This document shows, in pieces, positions 26,946 through 36,388 of a DNA stretch of 64,000 bases. This DNA comes from CAVQBP01 sp963723205 (lineage in GTDB: Bacteria > Bacteroidota > Ignavibacteria > Ignavibacteriales > Ignavibacteriaceae). The position numbers and the translations under genes are program-made. Location: NCBI GenBank assembly GCA_963723205.1, contig CAVRQC010000041.1, positions 472,449 through 536,448 on the forward strand, read 5' to 3'. Position 1 is the stretch's first letter; each line of letters starts with the position of its first letter. The notes under the pieces were generated by a model that saw only the letters and a list, made by a program, of their open reading frames with translations, ran no database searches and was not told where the DNA came from.

Positions 26946-29198
26946 CTACATTCCTTTATATGGATTAAATCCTATCTCAGTAATTTCTTCAACAAATTCA
27001 TTAAAAATTTGAGGAATTTTTTCATATTCATCTATTGAAAGAGTCATAAGTTTTACCCTTTCCGGTTCAAGCACAAGCTGTTTCAATTTTTCCTGAACAT
27101 TCTCCATACGTTTATTTGCCAATTCGCTTCCTTTAATATAATGACACTGGTAATCGTCACCATATTTACATCCGATCATTAGAATCCCGTCAAATCCTCT
27201 TGAAAGTGCATCTGCAACCCAAACAGTATTTACAGATCCCAAACACCTGACAGGAATAACTCTAACGTTAGGATCATATTGAAGCCTGTTTCTACCAGCA
27301 ATATCTAGTGATGGATAAGCATCATTCTCACATAAGAAAGCAAGTACCCTCGGTTTCTCTTCAAATTCATCCGGTATTTCAATGGCTTTAATCATTGAAG
27401 AAACCATATTGATAGAATAATCTTTAAATGAAATGATCCTCTCGGGACAAGCGCCAAGACAAATACCGCATCTTCTGCATCTTGCAAGGTTAGGTAACGG
27501 TGTACCCTTTGCATCTTCATCTAATGTTCCAAAAGGACATTCCTCAGTGCATCTCTTACATTGAGTACATCTTTGAAGGAAGAAATCTGGATAGGATTGA
27601 TCTCCTGATCTTGGATGTACTGCTTTACCTTCTTTTGCAGTCTGAATTACCTGTATTGCTTTTAGAGCCGCGCCATAAGCATCTGTTTTACTCATGGAAA
27701 TATCCATTGGTGATCTTACCGAACCTGCAGCATAAATACCTGTTCTCCTTGTTTCGTAAGGGAAACAGATATAATGAGAATCAGGGAAACCATATTTCAA
27801 CGTTGGTAAATCTGTTCCCTGCCTGTAAGAGAGATTTAAAATTTTTGCACCGGTTTCAGCTGAAGCAGCGGCTTTCTTTCCATCAAGCGTTTTTCCTTCT
27901 CCTTTTGATTCAATTGCATGAGTTTCTATATTTCCTACTAATGTAGATGGAACCATTCCATTTGCTAAAACTACTACCTCAGATTCAATCTGAATTTTAT
28001 CTCCCAAAAGTGTATTGTCAATATCAATAAGTATAGAACCATTTCCATTTTTACTAATATTGACAACATCGCCTTTTGTAAAAAAGACATTATCTTCATT
28101 CTGTACTCTTTTATAAAACAATTCATGCTGAGCCGGAGTTCTCATATCTCTATATATAATATAAATCAATGCATCTGGATATTTTTCTCTTATATATAGT
28201 GTCTGCTTCAACGATGTAGAACAACATTCGGATGAACAATAAGGTAAATGTTTTTCATCCCGTGAACCTGCACACTGTAAAAAAGCGACACTCTTAACCG
28301 GCTTACCATTAAATATTTGTCCACTTCCATTCGTGTTTTTATTCTTTGGTTTAAAATATTCTTCTAACTGAATGCTGGTTATAATATTTTCAAATTTACC
28401 ATAGCCTAACTCATCAAGTTTTTCCGGATTATAAGGTCTTGCACCAGTAGCCTGAATAATTGCACCGGCAACTAAATTTTCACTTTGTGAATTATTTACT
28501 TTAAGTGATACATTAAAGTTGCCCGGTTCTCCTGTTATTTTATCTATCAAACAGGATTTTACTACTTTAATATTCTCATTAGATTCTACTTCGGAAATCA
28601 GTTCATCGATTTTGGAATTTTCCGGTTCCAGGAATGGAGATTGAGTTGGTGTAACTTTGTATAATTTATCAATCCATCCTCCTAGTTTATTTTCTTTTTC
28701 TGTTAAAACGACTGGGAAGCCGGCATTAGCAGCGGCCAAAGCTGCAGTCATTCCTGCCACTCCACCGCCTACAACCAATACGGTTTCATTAATATCTTTT
28801 TGAAAAGGTACCGGCGGTTCGCAATTTCTTACTTTTGCAATGCCCATTCTTATGTAATCTTCTGCAAGCATTTGAGTATCTTCGTCGTTTTGCTTATGGG
28901 TCCAGGCGACATTCTCTCTTAAATTAACACGATCAACAAGAACTTCCGGATCGAATTTAAAAACATCGGATAAAAATCTTTGCGAACATGCGCCGATTAC
29001 AACCCTGTTTAGTTTTTCACTTTCAATATCTTTTCTTATCATCTCAATACTTTCTTCATTGCACAACCATGGATTAACCTTACAAACCGGTACCTTATTT
29101 TCTTTAGATGCTACCTGGATTAATCGATCGCAATTTATACCTTCACCTATTCCACATCCGGAGCATACATAAGCTCCAACTTTTGTTTCGATTGCCAT
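26946..29198 (-). CDS. qmoB: Quinone-interacting oxidoreductase subunit B (HdrA/MvhD-like)
   Basis: A 750-aa flavin/Fe-S protein. The N-terminal part has GAYVCSGCGIGEGINC and VCKVNPWLCN. The FAD domain follows (ETVLVVGGGVAGMTAALAAANAG, about 137-160). An HdrA block is FLQCAGSRDEKHLPYCSSECCSTSLKQ, then two 4Fe-4S motifs (CTQCKRCTEECPFG and CRRCGICLGACPERI). The C-terminal about 140 residues are MvhD-like (VLAFLCENDAYPSLD, GILMIGCKYGDDYQCHYIKG). This QmoB architecture supports electron confurcation/bifurcation models between quinol and low-potential donors. It lies 4 bases from qmoA. Confidence 0.95.
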   Translation of the reverse strand: MAIETKVGAYVCSGCGIGEGINCDRLIQVASKENKVPVCKVNPWLCNEESIEMIRKDIESEKLNRVVIGACSQRFLSDVFKFDPEVLVDRVNLRENVAWTHKQNDEDTQMLAEDYIRMGIAKVRNCEPPVPFQKDINETVLVVGGGVAGMTAALAAANAGFPVVLTEKENKLGGWIDKLYKVTPTQSPFLEPENSKIDELISEVESNENIKVVKSCLIDKITGEPGNFNVSLKVNNSQSENLVAGAIIQATGARPYNPEKLDELGYGKFENIITSIQLEEYFKPKNKNTNGSGQIFNGKPVKSVAFLQCAGSRDEKHLPYCSSECCSTSLKQTLYIREKYPDALIYIIYRDMRTPAQHELFYKRVQNEDNVFFTKGDVVNISKNGNGSILIDIDNTLLGDKIQIESEVVVLANGMVPSTLVGNIETHAIESKGEGKTLDGKKAAASAETGAKILNLSYRQGTDLPTLKYGFPDSHYICFPYETRRTGIYAAGSVRSPMDISMSKTDAYGAALKAIQVIQTAKEGKAVHPRSGDQSYPDFFLQRCTQCKRCTEECPFGTLDEDAKGTPLPNLARCRRCGICLGACPERIISFKDYSINMVSSMIKAIEIPDEFEEKPRVLAFLCENDAYPSLDIAGRNRLQYDPNVRVIPVRCLGSVNTVWVADALSRGFDGILMIGCKYGDDYQCHYIKGSELANKRMENVQEKLKQLVLEPERVKLMTLSIDEYEKIPQIFNEFVEEITEIGFNPYKGM

Positions 29199-29202
29199 AA
29201 TA

Positions 29203-30465
29203 TTAATTCCTTTTAATTTTTTGAATAGCTTTTAATACTGAACCGGTAGCTTCCTGTACAGTTAATGCAACATCTTTTGGTTCAGTTATTACACCGCATC
29301 CGGTTTGTCCAGTGGTTCCATTACCATTAAAGTGCAAGAATCCATTTGTATCGACTACTGACTTATCGATGGGTAGGTTTTTAGTTGCCGGTTTCATCCC
29401 CGTTGCTAACACAACCAGTTCGACTTTATTCTTCATTAATTCGCCTGTTAATGAATCTTCAGCTTCAACAATCAATTTACCTGAGTCATCCTGTGTTACT
29501 TTACCAACTTTACCTCTATGAAAATGAATTTTATCATCTCCCTGAACATTCTGATAAAAATCTTCCAGGAGACCATTGGAACGTACATCGATATAATGGA
29601 CATGAATTTCTGCCTCAGGGTTTTGTTCCCTTATATATTGAGTCTGCTTAAGTGAAGCCATACAACAAACCGAAGAACAATATTCAAGATGGTGTTCATC
29701 TCTTGAACCGGCACATTGTACAAAAGCAATGCTATTAGCTTTTTCTTTTGTCGAGGGTCTTAATACCTGACCTTTAGTAGGTCCATCAGCCGATGCAAGT
29801 CTTTCCATCATTACATTTGTAATAACATCTGGATACTTCCCGAAACCTAAGACATCCAGGTTTCCCGCATTGTACGGTTCCCAACCTGCCGCCCAGATAA
29901 TAGAATTAACTTCAACTGAAATTAATCTTTCAGGTTGATCCAGGTCTATAGCTTTATATTTGCAAACTTCAACGCATTTGTTACAACTGGTTCCTTTGCA
30001 GGTTTCTTTATCTATAACATATTTTTGCGGATAGGCATTTTCATAAGGGATGTATATTGCCGTTGTTTCATCCATATTATAATTAAAATCATTCTTCCTT
30101 TTTTCAGGACAGACTTTCACACAATCACCACATGAAGTACATTGATTATTAATTAACCTGGGTTTTAATTTTATCTCAACTTTATATTTACCGGAATCAT
30201 TAACTAAATTAGTAATCTCAGCTAATGTAAAAAGTTTGATTAAAGGATTGGTTCTTAACCTGCGGATGTTAATTTCGAGTCCGCAAGCAGGCGGACACAG
30301 CTTAGGAAAATATTTACTAAACTGAGTAACCTTACCGCCTATATAAGGATTCTTTTCAATTAAAATTACATTCATTCCTGTTTCCGCAGCTTCAACCGCA
30401 GCAGTAATTCCTGCAATCCCAGCTCCAACTACAAAAATGTCAGATTTCATTTCGTTTTTTGTCAT
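29203..30465 (-). CDS. qmoA: Quinone-interacting oxidoreductase subunit A (HdrA-like flavoprotein)
   Basis: A 420-aa soluble HdrA-type protein. FAD binding: DIFVVGAGIAGITAAVEAAETGMNV at residues 9-33. HdrA-type Cys segment: KLCPPACGLEINIRRLRTNP. Fe-S ligands: QCTSCGDCVKVCPEK and CKGTSCNKCVEVCKYKAI. The second HdrA block is FVQCAGSRDEHHLEYCSSVCCMASLKQ. With QmoB and QmoC it links the quinone pool to APS reductase. The C-terminus is the short Qmo form that lacks the ferredoxin tail of full HdrA. It is followed 4 bases later by qmoB. Confidence 0.95.
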   Translation of the reverse strand: MTKNEMKSDIFVVGAGIAGITAAVEAAETGMNVILIEKNPYIGGKVTQFSKYFPKLCPPACGLEINIRRLRTNPLIKLFTLAEITNLVNDSGKYKVEIKLKPRLINNQCTSCGDCVKVCPEKRKNDFNYNMDETTAIYIPYENAYPQKYVIDKETCKGTSCNKCVEVCKYKAIDLDQPERLISVEVNSIIWAAGWEPYNAGNLDVLGFGKYPDVITNVMMERLASADGPTKGQVLRPSTKEKANSIAFVQCAGSRDEHHLEYCSSVCCMASLKQTQYIREQNPEAEIHVHYIDVRSNGLLEDFYQNVQGDDKIHFHRGKVGKVTQDDSGKLIVEAEDSLTGELMKNKVELVVLATGMKPATKNLPIDKSVVDTNGFLHFNGNGTTGQTGCGVITEPKDVALTVQEATGSVLKAIQKIKRN

Positions 30466-30579
30466 GATTTATCCACTAAAATATTGTTTGAAAATTCAAT
30501 TTAAGATACAAGATTCTGGATCTCCGATTCCTTATCCAGTAATTAATAACGAGTATCCAGTATCAATCATATAAGTCTC

Positions 30580-30891
30580 TTATTCGTAATACCCCACGAT
30601 TGATTTAATAACTTTTATTGTTTTAACTCCTTCAACTTTAGATAAAACATTTTTTATATCACTCTCCCACATTCTCGAACCCACTCTGGGAGTATTGCCT
30701 TTAACCACCAATGAACCGGAATCGGCATCCGCTTCAATTTCAACCTCGCTCCCTTTGGTTCGCGGAGACTGCTGCAAATAAACTCTTGCTTTTGCAGCAA
30801 GATGAAGATTCTCTAAAATATTTAATGATTCCGGGCTGGATTGAAATTCTTTTTTTGCTGCGATATTTGAAAGTAAATCTGCAGCAAGATT
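30580..30891 (-). pseudogene. BON-domain tail of a frameshifted cytidylate-kinase-like gene
   Basis: This frame continues the upstream kinase-like gene after a +1 shift near 30892. It starts NLAADLLSNIAAKKEFQ, runs through a helical linker (ESLNILENLHLAAKARVYL) and ends in a BON-like domain (SEVEIEADADSGSLVVKG, then VLSKVEGVKTIKVIKS). No stop lies between 30891 and 30582, so one extra T in the ATTT at the junction explains the break. A TTG at 30777 could restart translation of the BON part, but it has no clear ribosome site. Kinase-like/BON fusions of this layout occur near qmo/apr genes in sulfate reducers; this is from memory. Confidence 0.7.
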
Positions 30892-31411
30892 AAATATTAA
30901 TTTTCTCCAGGTTAAGTACTATATCATAGTGTGAAGGATTCTTCCAATCAACACCATATAAAAAGTTAGACCATTTTTCCCTTCTCTCATCAATTAATTT
31001 TATATATGAAATAACTTCTTCCCTGCTTTTTCCACCTTCTTTCATTAAAGTTTTTATCCTGTATTCGTTAGGTGCAGTAAGTAAAGCCCGCAGTACAAAC
31101 GGTATTTCACCAAGAAGGAATTGTGCAAGATGACCGTGATATATTATACTTCCCTTAAGAGCAAAATCAAGAAGCGCCGTCTGAAAACAGGATAAATAAT
31201 GTTTTTTTCTATCACTCATCTTATCCCATATAGTTGGAGATTTCTCTATAAAAGTTAAATCACCCAAACCTGTTTCTTTTATTCCATATTTTTCAGCAGT
31301 CTTAATGACATCTTCCCTGGTAACTACAGAACAGTTTAATTTTTCGGAAACTTTTCTGGCTAACATTTCTGTTGCACTTAAAGAACCCCTTGAAATTGTT
31401 ATTATGTTCAT
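30890..31411 (-). CDS. Cytidylate-kinase-like family protein, N-terminal part (frameshifted)
   Basis: 173 aa in this frame. It starts MNIITISRGSLSATEMLARKVSEKL, the shortened P-loop-like opening of the 'cytidylate kinase-like' family, and later has KGSIIYHGHLAQFLL and the Arg-rich LIDERREKWSNFLYG. The frame ends at a TAA at 30890, but the natural protein continues in the next frame (30580..30891) to about 276 aa. A strong GGAGG precedes the ATG, and it sits 17 bases after hemA. The nucleotide specificity is unproven and true CMP kinase activity is doubtful. Its constant place beside dsr/qmo genes hints at a regulatory or metabolic role in sulfur reduction. Confidence 0.7.
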   Translation of the reverse strand: MNIITISRGSLSATEMLARKVSEKLNCSVVTREDVIKTAEKYGIKETGLGDLTFIEKSPTIWDKMSDRKKHYLSCFQTALLDFALKGSIIYHGHLAQFLLGEIPFVLRALLTAPNEYRIKTLMKEGGKSREEVISYIKLIDERREKWSNFLYGVDWKNPSHYDIVLNLEKINI

Positions 31412-31428
31412 TGAACCTCCGGGAATTA

Positions 31429-32652
31429 TTATGATCCTTTATTTATTTCGGCATCAACGGAAGCTGTTTTTAATGCCTGTATAATTAGTGATTTCATCCT
31501 ATGAGTTAGCGAGTGAGAAAACTTATCCAACAAATCAATTTCATCATCTGATACTTGCAGCCTGATTTCATCTAATAATTGTAAACGGATTGATTCTATT
31601 TTTTCCTGGAAGAAAGGAAAACCTTCATCCATATGAGATTCCTCCCAGGCTTTAAAAATTTGAATTTCATTTGTGATAATTCTTTCGGCTTCAGGAATAT
31701 CCAAGGTAATTTCGTCTTTTTCAGCCTCCAAATACTTTTTTAATTCCTCAAGATCAATTATTTCAACATCTCTTGTTAATCCAATTGTATTAATATCACG
31801 AGGGACAGCCATATCGATTATTAATTTGGGCAGCTGATTTTTCAGGTATATTTCGTTAATAAGATCTGAATCAATTATATATCCGGGTGCTCCTGTACAG
31901 CTGAATACACATTTAGAGCTGATTAGCGGTTCTTCAATATAATCCAGGCTAAAGGCTACTCCCATATATTTTTCTGCTAATTCTTCAGCTTTATAAAGAG
32001 TTCTGTTTACAAATAAGAGATGTGAAAATCCTGCTCTATATAAGTTCTCTGCAATAATTTTCGTATTCTGATTTACACCAACAATTGTTATAACATCTTC
32101 TTTCTTCAATTTTTCTTTTATTATTTTTAAAGCTATACCGCTCAATGATTGATTATTTGAACCAATCCTGGTTTTAGTTCTTATAAGTTTACTAACACGG
32201 AATGCATTATGAAATAATTTATGCAAGACTTTTGTTGCGGCTTTCTCAGAACATGCAATACTATATGCATCTTTTATTTGACCTAATACCTGATATTCAC
32301 CAATCAGCATTGAATCCAAACCTGCAGCTACCTTAAACAGGTGTTTAACTGCTTCAACTCCATCATATATATAGAAGAGCTTTTGATTTATTAATGATTT
32401 AACGTTTTTATATCTAAAATAGAATTCATTAATTACCGAAAAAGGATCTATATCCGGTTTAATAGATAAATAAAACTCCAACCTGTTACATGTTGAAATT
32501 AATACTATACCTTCTACACAGTGAATAGATGAAAAATAGTTTAATGCATGTTTCGTTTCTTTTTTATTAATTTGAAATTTTTCTCTCTCTACCACAGTTG
32601 AGGTTTTATGATTTATCCCTATAACAACCAATTTTGAAATTTCGGTATTCAT
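31429..32652 (-). CDS. hemA: Glutamyl-tRNA reductase
   Basis: A 407-aa enzyme for the first committed step of tetrapyrrole synthesis (glutamyl-tRNA to glutamate-1-semialdehyde). Motifs: VVIGINHKTSTVVEREKF at the start, the catalytic Cys in STCNRLEFY (C55), the AAGLDSMLIGEYQVLGQIK block (about 110-130), an NADPH-binding domain (about 185-290) and the C-terminal dimerisation helices. It is placed inside the dsr-qmo cluster, upstream of the kinase-like gene, so tetrapyrrole precursor supply for siroheme (DsrAB) and haems (DsrJ, DsrM) is co-expressed with the pathway. Confidence 0.95.
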   Translation of the reverse strand: MNTEISKLVVIGINHKTSTVVEREKFQINKKETKHALNYFSSIHCVEGIVLISTCNRLEFYLSIKPDIDPFSVINEFYFRYKNVKSLINQKLFYIYDGVEAVKHLFKVAAGLDSMLIGEYQVLGQIKDAYSIACSEKAATKVLHKLFHNAFRVSKLIRTKTRIGSNNQSLSGIALKIIKEKLKKEDVITIVGVNQNTKIIAENLYRAGFSHLLFVNRTLYKAEELAEKYMGVAFSLDYIEEPLISSKCVFSCTGAPGYIIDSDLINEIYLKNQLPKLIIDMAVPRDINTIGLTRDVEIIDLEELKKYLEAEKDEITLDIPEAERIITNEIQIFKAWEESHMDEGFPFFQEKIESIRLQLLDEIRLQVSDDEIDLLDKFSHSLTHRMKSLIIQALKTASVDAEINKGS

Positions 32653-32686
32653 AGTTTATTTTCTTAATCTTAACTCAAATCTTACT

Positions 32687-34414
32687 TTACAATAATGATT
32701 TATCCTGAATCTCAATGGAATTAAAATTAGAATTTTTATGATAGCTCGAGTTAATTACTCTGCTATATAACAGATTTCCGCCTCCTAAGTAAGAAATGTT
32801 TTTGAATCCATGATTCATAAATATTCTGGCAGCTTCATATGATCTTGGACCTTTTTCACAAACGAACATAATGGGTTGCTTTAATTTTATTTCATCCAAT
32901 CTTAGTCTAATTTCCGATAAAGGAATTCGAATACATTTTTGCGGAAATGGATTTAATTCAATTTCATATGGTTCTCTTATATCAATAAAACTTCCTTTAT
33001 ATGTGGAAAGAAGCAATGGATTAAAATTTTTAATTCCTTCACACTCCTGGTTAACTGCCATATATCCTAAATTATTTAATGGAGAAATTGGCGACGAATG
33101 AGCAGGTGTATATCCATGTTCAAGATCGAGCAGATTTTCTATAGTACCTTTACGGGATAATAACTCAGAAAAAACATCGATATATCTCGTTATTTCCCCC
33201 TCACCAACCATTTGCAATCCCAAAAGCTGCAAACTTCTCTTCTCATAAACAAGTTTGCCAAAAATATTTTTCATCTCAGGATAGTAATCAGGTCTGTCAG
33301 GCCAGCAGCCTATTACACTTCCGGTTTTAAAACCTGATATTCTTGCTTTATCTTCAGTAAGACCGGTAGCACCTATAATATTATCAAACAGCTTTAACGA
33401 GAAAGTGCCTGCTGCCCCTTTAAATGAAGCAGATTTTCCGGCAACAGATTCTGCAGCTATTCTTCCCATCCTGTTAGCAAGAGAACCGAATGAAAAATAT
33501 TCAGGTTTATTCGTAACTAGATTTCTTACTTCAACACAATCACCAGCAGCCCAAATATCAGGATGATTTGTTCGCATCTGGTCATCAACAATAATCCCGC
33601 TATGATTACCCGTTTTAATATTTAATTTAAGTACAAGTTTTGTATTTGGTTTTACTCCAAGACAAAAGAAGACATAATCAGAATTAATTTTTGAATTATT
33701 ATCTAGAAAAATTACAGGTTTATTGTTTCCATTAGTTTCAATTTTATTTACTGACGTTGAAAGCATTAATTTTATTTTATCAGATTTAATGCAGCTTTCA
33801 AGAAAATAAGAAATTTCCGAATCAAGACATCCGGGTAATAATGATTTTTCTTTCTCAATTAAAACTGTCTCAATTCCCCAAAGAGAAGTTAAAGCTTCCA
33901 TCATTTCACAACCAATAAATCCCCCGCCAACAATTACAGCTTTATCTACTTTTCCATTTTGAACAGCTTCTCTGAAATTCTTTGAATCCAGGGGAGAATG
34001 AAAAAAAGATATAGCCGGAGAAATTGGATATTCAAATGCAGGTTCTTTTGGTGTAGATCCTGTAGCAATAATTAGTGAGTCATATTTGAGTGTGATAGTT
34101 TCGTCTTTAAAATTACAACAAATAACCTCTTTCTTTCTTGTATTTATTTCTGATGCAAAAGTATTTATTAGTACATCTACGCCTTTTACATCGCGGAAAT
34201 ACTTTTCATCACGAATTGCTCCGTAAGAAGTTTTTATCAGTTCAGAAAAATCATCAATATCACCCCCTGCATAATAAGGAAGTCCGCAGCTGCTAACCGA
34301 TAGACATGGTTTTTTTTCTATTATTGTAATATGATAATTTGAACATATCCTATTCAATCTTGCAGCAGCTTTGCAACCTGCCGCCATTCCGCCTATAATG
34401 ATTACGTTATACAC
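32687..34414 (-). CDS. FAD-dependent CoA-disulfide/persulfide reductase-rhodanese fusion
   Basis: A 575-aa two-domain protein. Residues 1-450 are a pyridine-nucleotide-disulfide reductase of the CoA-disulfide reductase/Npsr type: FAD loop IIIGGMAAGCKAAARL, active-site Cys43 in SVSSCGLPYYAGG, a second dinucleotide loop AVIVGGGFIGCEMMEAL and WAAGDCVEV. The last about 105 residues are a rhodanese domain with catalytic Cys in FVCEKGPRS. Relatives reduce CoA persulfide or polysulfide with NAD(P)H to release sulfide. Wedged between dsrP (9 bases away) and hemA, it may handle low-molecular-weight persulfides made during sulfur metabolism. Confidence 0.85.
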   Translation of the reverse strand: MYNVIIIGGMAAGCKAAARLNRICSNYHITIIEKKPCLSVSSCGLPYYAGGDIDDFSELIKTSYGAIRDEKYFRDVKGVDVLINTFASEINTRKKEVICCNFKDETITLKYDSLIIATGSTPKEPAFEYPISPAISFFHSPLDSKNFREAVQNGKVDKAVIVGGGFIGCEMMEALTSLWGIETVLIEKEKSLLPGCLDSEISYFLESCIKSDKIKLMLSTSVNKIETNGNNKPVIFLDNNSKINSDYVFFCLGVKPNTKLVLKLNIKTGNHSGIIVDDQMRTNHPDIWAAGDCVEVRNLVTNKPEYFSFGSLANRMGRIAAESVAGKSASFKGAAGTFSLKLFDNIIGATGLTEDKARISGFKTGSVIGCWPDRPDYYPEMKNIFGKLVYEKRSLQLLGLQMVGEGEITRYIDVFSELLSRKGTIENLLDLEHGYTPAHSSPISPLNNLGYMAVNQECEGIKNFNPLLLSTYKGSFIDIREPYEIELNPFPQKCIRIPLSEIRLRLDEIKLKQPIMFVCEKGPRSYEAARIFMNHGFKNISYLGGGNLLYSRVINSSYHKNSNFNSIEIQDKSLL

Positions 34415-34423
34415 TTTGACATA

Positions 34424-35581
34424 TTAAATTTCTATTTCTCTTCGAACCGAAAGAGCAATTTTATAAAAAATAGTTATCAGAAAGATTCCAATTGCCCAGA
34501 TACCTAAAGCGATAAATGATTCGGGCAATGTCGGCCAATATTGAATTACTTTTCCGAAAGGATTTGGTATAAAACCGGTTATAACCAAACCTAAACCTTT
34601 GTCAATCCATATAGATAAGAAAACTATTATACATGTTGTTAATAATATTTTCCGGTTATTCCTTAATTTTGGTACAATAAGGAATACTAGCGCTGTAACG
34701 GCCAGAATAGCTGAAGTCCACATCCAGGGGACTAATTTTGCGTCTCCATCAAGACCTACATATAAATATTGAAGATGAGAATTATGATCAGGAATACCGC
34801 TATAGATCGTGGTAAATAATTCCATTAAAATGAAGAATACATTTGCACACATTGCATATGTAATTATTAGTCCTAACTTTTTAATGGCTTCTTCCCCCGG
34901 ATCAAACTTTGAGATTTTTTTTAATATTAAAGCAAAGATTAATAACAATGCCGGACCGGCAGAAAATGCAGATGCCAAAAATCTTGGGGCAAGAATAGCT
35001 GTTAACCAGAACGGACGACCAGCAAGACCGGAAAATAAAAATGCAGTAACAGTATGTATACTAACTGCCCAGGGAATTGACAGTATAATAACTGGTCTTA
35101 TCCACTTTGGCGGAGCCGTAGCCTTATTTTCTGCACTTAATGTTACACGAGTTATTATGACATTTATAACAAGATACCCGCTCAAAGCAAGTACATCCCA
35201 GAACATTAAGGAATGAAATGTCGGATATAAAAAAATGTTTACAAGCCTGAAAGGTTGTCCAAGATCAACAAATACAAAGAGTATGCACATTATAACAGAT
35301 GCAATAGCAAGGAATTCACCGAGAATAGTAATTTTTCCGAATTGTTTATAATTGTGAAGATAATATGGAAGAACAACCATTACTGCTGAAGCTGCAACAC
35401 CAACAATAAAAGTAAATTGAGCAATATAAAGTCCCCAGCTTACATTCCGGTTCATACCGGTTATTCCTAATCCATAATTCAGCTGCTTCAGATAAAAATA
35501 AACACCAACAACAATTATGAAACCTAAGAAAAATAACCAGCCCCAATATTTTTTATTCCCTTTTAATGCATATTCTAACAT
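34424..35581 (-). CDS. dsrP: DsrP, NrfD-type membrane subunit of the DsrMKJOP complex
   Basis: A 385-aa polytopic protein with about ten membrane helices, in the NrfD/PsrC family. Recognisable parts are GLGITGMNRNVSWGLYIAQFTFIVG near the start, DLGQPFRLVNIFLYPTFHSLMFWDVLAL and GLVITGFIPNPFGKV near the end. It is the quinone-interacting integral subunit that pairs with the ferredoxin DsrO and triheme DsrJ on the outer face. The gene follows dsrO by 9 bases, and TTTTTAAACCTT-type spacing before the ATG leaves the start clear. Confidence 0.93.
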   Translation of the reverse strand: MLEYALKGNKKYWGWLFFLGFIIVVGVYFYLKQLNYGLGITGMNRNVSWGLYIAQFTFIVGVAASAVMVVLPYYLHNYKQFGKITILGEFLAIASVIMCILFVFVDLGQPFRLVNIFLYPTFHSLMFWDVLALSGYLVINVIITRVTLSAENKATAPPKWIRPVIILSIPWAVSIHTVTAFLFSGLAGRPFWLTAILAPRFLASAFSAGPALLLIFALILKKISKFDPGEEAIKKLGLIITYAMCANVFFILMELFTTIYSGIPDHNSHLQYLYVGLDGDAKLVPWMWTSAILAVTALVFLIVPKLRNNRKILLTTCIIVFLSIWIDKGLGLVITGFIPNPFGKVIQYWPTLPESFIALGIWAIGIFLITIFYKIALSVRREIEI

Positions 35582-35590
35582 TTTTAAACC

Positions 35591-36388
35591 TTATACTAGA
35601 TAATAGATTTCCGGGTTTGTTCCCAAACCGGGTTTTCTTCTAATTGAAAAATTATCTTTTAATAACTTTCTTACTTCAGATTCAGGATCATTTAAATTAC
35701 CAAAGACCAAAGCCTTCTCAGGACAAACTTCAACACAAGCAGGAGGTAATCCTTGAGACAATCTCTCATCACAGAACGTACATTTTTCTACAACACCTTT
35801 TGTACGAGTAGGAAAATCAGGATCAATCTCTTTAATGAAGGGCCTTGGATCTCTCCAATTAAAGCTTCTCGAGCCATACGGACATGCAGCCATACAATAG
35901 CGGCATCCAATACATCTGTGCCAATCCATCATAACAATTCCATCGTCACGTTGAAATGTTGCCTGTGTCGGACAAACTTCAACGCAAGGTGGATTATCAC
36001 AGTTATTACAAAAAACCGGGACTTTTTTATCCTTAAGTTTTTCCGTCATATAAAAATTTTCCTGGTCAATAAAGGCATCTTCATATGGTTCTTTCCAGAT
36101 CCATTTTATCTCATCTTTAGTTTCACCAAAATCCGGTATGTTGTGAATCTTGTTGCATATATCAATACATTTTGTGCAGCCTTTCTGAGATATACATTTT
36201 CTCAAGTCAACAACCATCGCCAGTCTTTCCTTTTTGGCGACTTTTGATTTTGCTATTTTTTTTGTTGAATTAGCAGCCCCGGTTATTCTCGAAACAGTAT
36301 TTTGAGTTCGGGCACTAATATTATCCGATGCTATTCCAACTGCAGTTATACCAGCAATTTTCAAAAAATTTCTTCGACTCTTATTCAT
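35591..36388 (-). CDS. dsrO: DsrO, Tat-exported ferredoxin subunit of DsrMKJOP
   Basis: A 265-aa periplasmic iron-sulfur protein. The N-terminal SRRNFLKIAG is a twin-arginine signal. Then come several 4Fe-4S motifs: CISQKGCTKCIDICNK, CNNCDNPPCVEVCPTQ, CIGCRYCMAACPYGSR and CTFCDERLSQGLPPACVEVCPEKA. The domain order matches DmsB/PsrB-like electron carriers. It docks on DsrP and exchanges electrons with DsrJ. Its ATG overlaps the stop of dsrJ by one base (TAATG). Confidence 0.93.
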   Translation of the reverse strand: MNKSRRNFLKIAGITAVGIASDNISARTQNTVSRITGAANSTKKIAKSKVAKKERLAMVVDLRKCISQKGCTKCIDICNKIHNIPDFGETKDEIKWIWKEPYEDAFIDQENFYMTEKLKDKKVPVFCNNCDNPPCVEVCPTQATFQRDDGIVMMDWHRCIGCRYCMAACPYGSRSFNWRDPRPFIKEIDPDFPTRTKGVVEKCTFCDERLSQGLPPACVEVCPEKALVFGNLNDPESEVRKLLKDNFSIRRKPGLGTNPEIYYLV

